Below are positions 11,501 through 23,500 of a stretch of 64,000 nt of DNA, one piece after another. How positions within the stretch are numbered: position 1 is the first letter of the stretch; the number at the start of each line of letters is the position of its first letter. Source of the stretch: Oasisia sp. SBJ-2009 (lineage: Eukaryota; Annelida; Polychaeta; Sabellida; Siboglinidae); NCBI GenBank assembly GCA_964017155.1, contig OZ024854.1, forward strand, positions 50,842,324 through 50,906,323, in the 5' to 3' direction. The notes under the pieces were generated by a model, which was not told the DNA's origin, did no database searches, and saw nothing but the letters and a program-made list of their open reading frames with translations. The position numbers were made by a program, and so were the translations under genes.

Positions 11501-14500
11501 TGTAGAGTGATCCTCAACGTCATGTACACAATGGTGTTGTTTGTTGTAGAGTGATCCTCAACGTCATGTACACAATGGTGTTGTTTGTTGTAGAGTGATC
11601 CTCAACGTCATGTACACGATGGTGTTGTTTGTTGTAGAGTGATCCTCAACGTCATGTACACAATGGTGTTGTTTGTTGTAGAGTGATCCTCAACGTCATG
11701 TACACGATGGTGTTGGTTGTTGTAGAGTGATCCTCAACGTCATGTACACGATGGTGGAGACAATGAGGAGGGAGGAGGAGAACGACTCTGATGAGTGCAA
11801 GAAGATGAGGGAAAACTTCCGCAATGAACTGAGTAAGAACAATGTCTCTCTCTCTCTCTCTGTTCCTCAGATTCAAATGTTCTACTTAAATATCTCCCGT
11901 CACAAATCTTTTCCACACAAAGCTAAATTAAATGCACATTTATTGTTTTATTCATAGACCTATTGTAGAAAAGTCTTTATGCGGAATATTGCTATTACAA
12001 TGGTGTGGTGCCAACAGTGGCGGCCATTTTGTAGACCTTCGGGCAAAAAATCCAATGGACGTATGGAATCACTCTGCATACATTGCCCATTGTTAGCTTC
12101 CATATATCAGAAACCTACCTATTTTATAATTTGGCATAAACATATCTTAGGGCACTGCTACTAGGCACAGACATTAACAATTTTATTGGATCCTTCTGAA
12201 AGTTTTAAAAAGTTTTTAAAAACTCTTGGGTAACTTTTTCTCTAATTTTGCTTAGGCGTATCTTATAATACACATGAAATTTATAATTGATTGAATGCTA
12301 CTGCGGGCGCTGCAGGGCCTCCCAGATGTCTGCTTGTCCATATATACACTATGTAGTCCAAATGTCTCCAGGGCCAATTGTTTTATGGGTGATATTACAT
12401 ACAATGTACAATAGATGTGTTAGCGTGTATATGTGTATAACATTTCAGTGTCGTAATCATAACATCTGCTGTTTGGACACGTACATGTGTCCAGTGACCT
12501 CTGACCCCGTGTGGTGGTCATGCTTGCAGTGAGTCCGGCCCATGACGAGGAGTGTCTGGTGGTCCTGCTCTTTGGGATGGTCACCAAGTTCTGCAGCGGC
12601 AGTGCGCCCCACTTCCCCGTCAAGAAAGTCCTCCTTCTGCTCTGGAAGACGGTCCTTGTGAGTTCCCTCCCTTGGTGGCAGTAGGGGTGGGGTGGGATGG
12701 GCTGTGGTGGGGGCTGTAATGTGAAGGATATTTCGAGGGTACTGTCATTTTGGTTGAGGCGTTTCCATTTGTGCAGCGGCAGTCGCCACTTCCCCAGACT
12801 TGTTGTACATTGACTGTTTCCAGATCAGTTATCTGCGGCAAAGGAGGAACAGTTTTTGTTGGACGAAGGGACTTATTTCAGAAAGGGACACTCAGATTTG
12901 TATCCCAGCTTGTGGTATTTTAATTACAATACATATGCACATTCATACATTGATGTATATTTAGTTATATTTTATCCACCATGTTCTAATTAAATGACCA
13001 GTTATTTGAAAAGTAAAATATTTAGGATTATGTATTTTAGCACCGGTTTAGTAGCACCAGTGACGTTCATAAATATTCATTGTAGTTGTATGTCAGTTGT
13101 AAGAGTCGATGAGAACTGTACATTCCTCTGCGTCATCCCACAGTATCTGTTGCAGCTGATCCTGTGCAGTCTCGAGGACTTCCATGTGATGAAGAACAAG
13201 AAGCGTGAGGCAATGGACCTCCCTCCCCTCACCGAGGACACTCACGAGGTCTGCAAACACATGCGGGCCTCCTCACCCCCCGCCTCCGCAGCCGACCTCA
13301 TCGAGGCTCAGCAGCAGCCTCGCAGGAACACACGAGGCTCTAAAAAGGTAGGCACATAATGTGTGAGGTACGTGAAGTGTGAGGCACAGGCATTCTATCC
13401 AATTACACAGAACAACAGGCTGTCAGTCTAGACAATTCAAGTTTGATTTATCTTGCTGCTGCTTTGAGACTCTTGTCCATTCCACGTTGCTCTAGTTCTC
13501 TCAGCTGTATTTCAGTGTTGCATATTTGTGTACATATAGTCTGTGTAAAAATAACATTGTGGCTGAATACTTTCTAGTGATTTGTAGTCTTAATTTTATA
13601 TTAATTTATATAATTTACAGAGGTTTAGTACTGTACATCTTTAAAACAGTGTTTAATTTATTTTAAATTGATTTATTTCTTATTTATATAATTTACATAC
13701 AAAGGTTTACTAGTGTACATCTTAAAACAAAAATTTTATTTGATTTATATTAATTTAGATAAATATAATTTTTATTAATACATTTATTATATGTCTTGTA
13801 CAGCGCATCGATCCGGCATGCGGGAATTAGCGCTATAGAAAACCAGTAGTATTATTATATTATTATTATGAATAAACAAGTCTGCGAGAAATGAAATGTA
13901 ATATGCTTTGGGCAGTCGTAGGGTCTTAATTCAGGGTATATAGTTGTGTACAAGTGCCAGACAATGACCCTAATGTAGAATTGTGTGCACTACTACAAAT
14001 ATTTTGATATCATGTTTCCGTGGCAACAGGGCATGTTCAAGCAGGGAGCCCTGGAGGAGCTCTACGACAGCAGTGACAACGGAGAAGGGGGAACCCCAGA
14101 GATGGACCGTGGGAGTGACGATGAGCTGCCCCCCACTCCCCCCAGACCCGCCTCCCCTGTCCCGGTCAAGGGCCTGCCCTGGACGCCCAAAATTAGGTAT
14201 GTCAAGATCACAAGTAACATGGTGGGTTAAAAACAAAAAACAAAACATTGTGCCTACAAAATGCTACAATGACACATGAACTTAAGTCCTCTTAAAGGCA
14301 TACTCCAGGCAGTGTGAGATCCACAGCATTTATTTACATCTGTATAATATATTGGTTGTGCATTGTAATTGTGCACAAAGAACGTTAATAAACAATGAAT
14401 TATAGTCTAATTGTACCAGAAACACTCGATGTTGGATTCAGGGCCCTGCCATCTTGAGTCTTATGCGCCAGTGACATAAACCGCTCACGTCGCTGGCGCA

Positions 14501-17500
14501 TGCACGTTCGAACATCCTACATCTGTCCAGTGGTATTTGATTTATCCAGTACGTCGCAGATTGCTTACGTCACTATCGCAATTATTAGCGAATATTCCGC
14601 CATTCCTTGCCTTTTTCAACAATGCGCCATTGATGTAAACGATTTGGCTTACATCACATAAGTCTCTAGATGGCAGCGCCCTGAATCTAAAGTAGCATGT
14701 TTTTGATACCATTAAACTATAACTAATTGTTTATTAACGATCTTTGTGCACAATTACAAGGCACAACCAATATAGTATACATATGTAACTTAATACTCTG
14801 AACCTCTCACTGACTGGAATATCCCATTAAGTCCATTTGGGTGCTACGATTAAGTGGTCGGTGATAATTTTAAGCAGTCCTGGTTGAGACGTTCGTTGGT
14901 TGTTGACAGACAGCGGGACCTGGAGGACTTTCTCGAGCGACTGCGCAACAAGTTCGTTGGCTTCAATGTGAAGGAGGACTGTCGCTCTCTCGCCGGCCTG
15001 CCCCAGCCCGTCCACGAGGGCATGAAGGTGCTCAAACAGGTGGGTGGAGGCTGTATGGTCTGCCCCAGTGTCTAGGGCTTGAAGGTCTCCAAACAGATGG
15101 ATAGGACCGTGGGGTCTACCTCTGTGTCTAGGGCATGAAGGTCTTCAGACTGTCCTCTATCTGTTTCATCTCACCCATCCTTCCTAGCTTCGTAGTTTAT
15201 AAATTGTTTTGTTTGTCTAAGCCATTCACACACTGCTTTAATGTCACATCCTTCTTTAGATAGATCTATATTTATTAGTATGGTTCTGGGGTACCAGGGC
15301 TTTATGCAGGACCCAATTATTGCCAGTCACACATGTTTTGGTGGACACATGGATGTTAACTGTTAAGCCAGTTTACAACTTTAAAATGTGTCTGATGGCC
15401 TGAAATGGACACATGTGACACAATTCACACTCACTTCTAAGGCACAACTGACAATATCTATGGTTTTGGAAGACCTTCTTGCTCCTTCATTTTTTACCCG
15501 TCCACAATTCTGAATCTATTATAAACCCTAATGGAATTAAATCAATCCTATTGATGTGAAACTAATGGAGATATTTTGGACAAAAAGAAAAATGGCTGTT
15601 CACATATGAAATACTAATGAATGCATTGGTATTTCTCTCAAGTATAACCGGTATTGTTTGCGCTTCCTTGCAGCACCTCTACGTCTCCCTGGCGGAGGTA
15701 CAGATCAGACGAGAGGAGGAAATCACCAAGAACCCATTCTCCAGGGTCGGTCTACATTTCATCCTCAGCCGCCATGCATCCCTGTGTCCCACAATCTACT
15801 GCAGAGAAATTAAACATTGTCATAAAGGGTCAGGTGTAATCCAGTTGGGTAAATCTCATGTGCACATGAATGTGTGTTTCTATCAAGTGTTTCCTCTCAG
15901 ATGGTTTTCATTTTCACTTTCAGGATTTCATCTATGACCCCATAATACTTTTTAATTAATACAAAAGTGGTATCATTTGCATTATAGTCTGGAACAGTGT
16001 AGGGTTATAAAACAGGTATGCGATGGCAGTTATATAAGTTATTGAAGTATGATTAATGATCCCTGTGAGCTGCTGTTGCTATATACTATGTTGTGTTTGA
16101 TTGGTTGACATTATCGTGTTCGGGTGACATTGTCGTGTTTGGTTGACACTGTCATGTTTGGTTGACACTGTCATGTTTGGTTGACATTGTCATGTTTGGT
16201 TGACATTGTCGTGTTTGGTTGACATTGTCATGTTTCGTTGACATTGTCATGTTTGGTTGATATTGTCATGTTTGGTTGACACTGTCATGTTTGGTTGACA
16301 TTGTCATGTTTGGTTGACATTGTCATGTTTGGTTGACATTGTCATGTTTGGTTGACACTGTCATGTTTGGTTGACATTGTCATGTTTGGTTGATATTGTC
16401 ATGTTTGGTTGACATTGTCATGTTTGGTTGACATTGTCATGTTTGGTTGACATTGTCATGTTTGGTTGATATTGTCATGTTTGGTTGATATTGTCATGTT
16501 TGGTTGACATTGTCATGTTTGGTTGACGTTGTCGTGTTTGGTTGACGTTGTCGTGTTTGGTTGACGTTGACGTGTTTGGTTGACGTTGACATGTTTGGTT
16601 GCAGGCAGAGAAGTGTATTGAGGAGACGCCAGCAGAGACGGTGTATCGCAGCACACTGCCCAACCTCCCCCAGTACCTGGTAGGTGTCCTAGGAGCAGTC
16701 ATTATTTCACCAACAAAATGCCAGTGAATATGCACCCTGGAAAGATTTATAATTACTGACTGGCATGTCTGCAGAGTCAGTGACAATGTATGCAGAGTCA
16801 GTGACAATGTACACAGAGTCAGTGACACTGTACACAAAGTCAGTGACAATGTATGCAGAGTCAGTGACAATGTATGCAGAGTCAGTGACAATGTACACAG
16901 AGTCAGTGACAATGTACACAGAGTCAGTGACAATGTACACAGAGTCAGTGACACTGTATACAGAGTCAGTGACACTGTATGCAGAGTCAGTGACACTGTA
17001 CACAGAGTCAGTGACACTGTATACAGAGTCAGTGACACTGTACACAGAGTCAGTGACAATGTATGCAGAGTCAGTGACAATGTACGCAGAGTCAGTGACA
17101 ATGTACACAGAGTCAGTGACACTGTACACAGAGTCAGTGACACTGTACACAGAGTCAGTGACAATGTATGCAGAGTCAGTGACAATGTACACAGAGTCAG
17201 TGACAATGTACACAGAGTCAGTGACAATGTATGCAGAGTCAGTGACAATGTGTGCAGAGTCAGTGACAATGTATGCAGAGTCAGTGACAATGTACACAGA
17301 GTCAGTGACAATGTATGCAGAGTCAGTGACAATGTACACAGAGTCAGTGACAATGTGTGCAGAGTCAGTGACAATGTACACAGAGTCAGTGACAATGTAC
17401 ACAGAGTCAGTGACAATGTACGCAGAGTCAGTGACAATGTACGCAGAGTCAGTGACAATGTACGCAGAGTCAGTGACAATGTACACAGAGTCAGTGACAA

Positions 17501-20500
17501 TGTATGCAGAGTCAGTGACAATGTGTGCAGAGTCAGTGACAATGTATGCAGAGTCAGTGACAATGTACACAGAGTCAGTGACAATGTATGCAGGGTCAGT
17601 GACAATGTACACAGAGTCAGTGACAATGTACACAGAGTCAGTGACAATGTGCGCAGAGTCAGTGACAATGTACTCAGAGTCAGTGACAATGTACGCAGAG
17701 TCAGTGACAATGTACGCAGAGTCAGTGACAATGTACGCAGAGTCAGTGACAATGTACGCAGAGTCAGTGACAATGTACGCAGAGTCAGTGACAATGTACA
17801 CAGAGTCAGTGACAATGTACACACAGTCAGTGACAATGTACACACAGTCAGTGACAAAAGAGTTCCAGATGAATACAAATAGAATTTAGTTTGTTTGGGT
17901 GACAAATCCATTTCCTTGTGTAATTTCTCAAAATGTAAGAATTCTGGTGAAACTGTAGTCTGTTTGCCTGGTCCTAAGTGAGTGTGTGTCATGTAGATTG
18001 CCCTGTGTGTCATGTAGATTGCCCGGTGTGTCATGTAGATTGCCCCGTGTGTCATGTAGATCGCCCCGTGTGTCATGTAGATCGCCCCGTGTGTCATGTA
18101 GATCGCCCCGTGGGTCATGTAGATCGCCCCGTGGGTCATGTATATTGCCCCGTGTGTCATGTAGATTGCCCCGTGTGTCATGTAGATTGCCCCGTGTGTC
18201 ATGTAGATTGCCCCGTGTGTCATGTAGATTGCCCCGTGTGTCATGTAGATTTCCCCGTGGGTCATGTAGATTGTCCCGTGGGTCATGTAGATTGCCCCGT
18301 GGGTCATGTAGATTGCCCCGTGTGTCATGTAGATTGCCCCGTGTGTCATGTAGATTTCCCCGTGTGTCATGTAGATTGCCCCGTGGGTCATGTAGATTGC
18401 CCCGTGGGTCATGTAGATTGCCCCGTGTGTCATGTAGATTGCCCCGTGTGTCATGTAGATTGCCCCGTGTGTCATGTAGATTGCCCCGTGTGTCATGTAG
18501 ATTGCCCCGTGTGTCATGTAGATTGCCCCGTGGGTCATGTAGATTGCCCCGTGGGTCATGTAGATTGCCCCGTGGGTCATGTAGATTGCCCCGTGTGTCA
18601 TGTAGATTGCCCAGTGTGTCATGTAGATTGCCCCGTGTGTCATGTAGATTGCCCCGTGTGTCATGTAGATTGCCCCGTGTGTCATGTAGATTGCCCCGTG
18701 TGTCATGTAGATTGCCCCGTGTGTCATGTAGATTGCCCCGTGTGTCATGTAGATTGCCCCGTGGGTCATGTAGATTGCCCTGTGTGTCATGTAGATTGCC
18801 CTGCTGAAGATCCTCCTTGCGGCTGCCCCAACGTCCAAGGCCAAGACTGACTCCATCAACATCCTCGCTGATGTTCTGCCAGAAGAGATGCCGTAAGATC
18901 AATTTTCAGGCGTAATCCAAGTTTGTTTAAACTATACTCAAACTGAATGCTTCTACCTATTCTTTGTAATTAATTACTCATTTGTTGCATATGGTTATTT
19001 CAAAGTGTTTATAGGAAATCTATTTTTCTCTGTGTACAAATTTGTGAGCGAAACAAATACAATTGAAAAGCCTATCAAAACCATCCTCGCCTGTCATGGC
19101 TGTTGACATACAAAAGTAGCCATTGTCCATCTCCTATAGGTAGTGCGGAAGTTAGCTTCATGACTCTGTATCTGTATTCTTATAATTATGATAAATGCCA
19201 ATATGCACAAACATGGATAAATTACACTTATCTTAAACAATAAAATCTCTATATAAACAACCAGATGTTCATGAAATCCATTCAGATACTAACACTCTGT
19301 TGGTTAATGTTACAAGCAGCTGCATGTGCTGGCACTTCTCCAGTGGCCTGTAGACTCTGATGTCTGTGACGTCTGTGACGTCTGTAATGTCTGTGACAGG
19401 ACGACAGTCCTTCAGTCGATGAAACTAGGTATTGATGTGAATCGTCACAAGGAGATCATTGTGAAGGCCATCACAGCGATGCTGCTGCTGATGCTGAAAC
19501 ACTTCAAACTCAACCACATCTACCAGGTGTGTGTCAGTCTCACTCCATCTTAGGGTCTACACTTGTTTGTTCGTGTAGTGCTCATCTGAGAATCGGTGGT
19601 AAAAACTATGTTTTGTTTGGTTTTTCTGAATACGAAGTGCACAATTCATAAACATGTCACACACAAAACATTGCATAAAATATAGGTGAAATTGTTAATC
19701 TTCTTCTTCTGGATACCGCCTAGCCTCAACATGCTGAGGAGGCAGGCAGGCGAACAGGAAAAATAGAAATATATATATATATATTGTTTTCGTTTTGGGT
19801 GCATTGCAATGTCTCAGAACAGTAATTTGTGCATGTAAATAGTAATGCGTGCAGAAGAACTAGTTGTATCTAAAAAGTGGAATAATGCAAAGTCTGGATA
19901 TTGCTCGTAAAGGATTCAAGGCTATTTTTGTTTACAACATGTGGAGGGAGGGAGTTCCAATGTCGAATGGTACTTGTGGAAAAAAGAATACAAGTGGTAG
20001 TTACATCAGGAGTGAGGGATAAGGCAAGACAAGGCATGTTGCTTTCTAGTAACTGTGTTTACAGGAATGAGATAAATTATAACAACATTTAATGACTCCC
20101 TTGTTTGCAGTTTGAGTACATGAGTCAGCACCTGGTGTTTGCCAACTGTATCCCTCTCGTCCTCAAGTTCTTCAACCAGAACATTGGCTCCTACGTCACA
20201 GCCAAGAACAAGTGCGTTCCACATTCACTCATCCTCTAGGAGTCGCAATCTCTCTAGTGGTTTTCACAATGAACATAATAAAAGTTTCACAGTTAAAACA
20301 ACTGTCTTTGTTACAACTAGTTGATTTGGAGGTCACAGATACCCTTCCATAACTGTCAGTAAGTTATATTAAGGGATGCGTACCCATATTTGAATAGCAT
20401 AGTTTAGAAGAGAAGATGCTCCATTTCATACCACGTAGATTTGTATTGTTTATTCACTTGAATTGACAGATTACTTAACATTTATCAGGATAGTTCTTTT

Positions 20501-23500
20501 TCCAATTAAAAGTTTTCATTTTTCATATCCAAAAGCAAGATCTTTCTTTTTACCTGTAGAGGCTTTTGTCTGACGTTACATGTCGACTTCTTAAGTACTA
20601 ATGACGAATGACGTCATCATACACGTGGGGTAGCGTGTAGCCATCTGGATCAGAAAGACAAAGACACCAGTGAACAGAGGTGAGGGCAATTACGAGCTAC
20701 CCAACGTGTACGATGACGTTATTCGTCATTAGTACTGAAGAAGTCGGCATGTAACGTCAGACAAAAGCCTCTACACGTAAAAACAAAGATCTTGTTTTTG
20801 GATATGAAAAATGGAAACTTTTGACTGTAATTGCCAGTGACCTTACACACAGTTGTCTTTCTAAGTGCCATCTGGTCCAGTGTTGATACTTCCTTTGTCT
20901 CCACTTGCAGCATCTCTCTCATTGACTTCCCGAGGTGTGTGGTCGGGGAACAGGCAGAGCTGACCGCAGAGAGTCTGGTTAGTTTCGCATTCCTGTTTCT
21001 TTTATTGAGGCTAAGAAATTCTTCACTCCCGGCTGTCCAATTCCCTCCCCCTGTCTGTAGTAGAGTAAACAGTGTAGTTTGTCATAGACCAATTCCCCCT
21101 GTTGTAGATGCATTGAATCTGTCCCACTTCTATCGTTGATATCTGTAGACCTGTTGATGTACTGGACCCACTAGTCACTGGTAAAGTGGGGGACGACATT
21201 TACTCCAGTTGTTCTTAATACCAAAGGTAGATCTGCAAGATATTTTCTAAATATTTTATGCATATCTTCCTGGCACTGCTAAAATCAAAGCAAATATTGC
21301 TATATCAACTTTCCTGTATCCCATCAAACTAATACATTTTACACTGCAATCCCAGCTAACACCGTTACTGAGGTGTAGTTCTTACCAATTTATCGCAGTA
21401 GTAGTAGTAGTAGTATGCATAAATCCTTTAACAAGATTGAGAAGATTTTGCAAGATTGCCATCCATAGCAAAGAACATAGACAGTTAGACACATTGCAAA
21501 TAAACAAGTATCATGGATAATTATTAAGAAGAAGATAGGTCTCTAGTCTCTGCACTGATCCATCTTGGATGCCATTAAAACAGACACCTTGTTTGAAGCT
21601 TCCTGTCTACCGTTTATAAGTTGTCTTCTGTCAGTCAGCCATGAATTAAATCATTTAACTAGCAAGTTTTTGCAGTGACAGTTTGAATAATGTATTTATT
21701 ACCTCATGTTAAAGGTATAAGTTATAACTTGATTTTGCAATAAAAATAAAAAGCCACGAACGGACCATGTCGCTTTAAAACCTATGCCACATAACCAGCA
21801 TAACCCAAAGGCAGACACGAGATGACCACTAGCAAGTGGTACCCTTAGTGACCACTCTAACTGTGTCCACTGCATGACTGTTTCTCCTTGTAGCAACAAT
21901 GTGTCACCTTGGTCAGTATGTCGTCTGTCTCCTCCGTGTCTCTCCTCTGTCTTCTTGCTTCTCCCCCGCCCCCCCCCCATTGTTCTTGGTTGCCACCGGT
22001 TGTCCCCTAAGTGTCATTTGTCACTGAGTGTCCTCGGGTTGCTGTGTTGTAGCTGGGACAATACAAATGCTTGTTTTTCTTTCAGCTTATTTATTGCCAT
22101 ATGTACTCGCTGTGAGTTCCTTTGTGGGATGCATCCTGGGTATTATCTGATTTGGTTTGAGGGCAGCTAGTCTTGTGCATCCTTGTTACATTCAAAGGAA
22201 AATAAAATATATATATATCTTGTTATAAATAAATGAAGTTTAATGTCCATTGTGTAACATTGGTGGTCATGAATTTGGAAAACGTCAACCGCATATCAAG
22301 TGTATAATGGTTATGTTTTGCTCATGTAAAATAATAAACTTTATATTAAATAAAAAATTGATTTTAAAATGAACGGGACATTTATATAACTACATAAATA
22401 ATAATTTAAATAGCAAATGTTATGGAATGTACTGCTTCATGTGCAAAAATGTACTCTTTGGACTCCAGTTTGAACCAGAAGTATCTTTAAAAAATATACT
22501 TTAATATACATAAGTTTGGGGTAATGTACTTGTATGCTGCTGGAAATTGCGAAAATACGAAAAACACTATCCTAAGAATGTATTAAACCTAATCTCGATA
22601 ACTGGTTGACAGTTGAACTGGCCTGAGTCAGTACAAAGTGCTTATCATTGCCTATCTTCAGTTTGGTGGAAAGGTCAAGAGGTTGCTCTCAGGGAACAAG
22701 AGGGGTGCTAGCCCATGGGATCATGTCATGTGTGCCATCATGGTTTTGTTACAAATCACTGGTTTTATTCTGGCTTTGCTGCTTAACATTTTTGATTTTA
22801 ATAATCATTGTTATGATTTCATTAAAATACTATATATGCTTCCTGTTATTTTATGGTTCAGTGATTGTTTTAATGGTTATTTTTGTCATTCTTCGGTTTT
22901 CACTGACCTAATAAGTGGCCTACAGTAAGCACTGACATGTTGGTGTGATATGGCATCAGCCTTTGTGTAAAAATATAATACAAACTAAATAATAATAAAT
23001 TATTATACACTAACAGTATGTAATAACATACTTTTGCTATAAAAAGGAACGTGGTACATATTTCACCAAGAGGTGCTGCTAGCTGTTGACAAGTCAATAA
23101 CTAAGCCACATTTCATGGTCAGCTCCACAAGAGCTGTTCTTGTCAGTGTTTCAAATAAGAACTTTTGACTTGAAAGTCAGAATAAGCGAGGAACTCTGCC
23201 CCTCTGTAAATATGTCACCATCATCTCATAGTGACAATGTCAAAATCGTTCTGTTTTCAAACTGTCCCTATCATCAGTGTCTGTGTAGGTGGTGTCATGT
23301 CTTCCCATTACCTTCGTACTGTTGTCATACTAAGTCACTTGACAGTCTACCTGCCCGTATTAAGGCTGTGTCAAGGCATCAAAGCCCAGCTGTGCTGCAA
23401 CTACACCTGTGTCAGTGTCATTGTGTCGGTGTCTGTGTGTCGCCAGGAGTCGGGGGAGACTCAGCCCTACTGCTGGCGCAACCTCTTCTCCTGCATCAAC

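Noticed and set aside
9961..11725. CRISPR array
   Set aside because: The units are contiguous with no unique spacers, and the sequence is an animal intron.
16475..18902. Very long open frames (up to 795 codons) of AIYMTHG, LSLTLCT, SVTMYTE and NLHDTRG units
   Set aside because: They are produced by 21-bp arrays whose length is a multiple of three. They lie across introns of STRIP, overlap each other on both strands, and have no domain.
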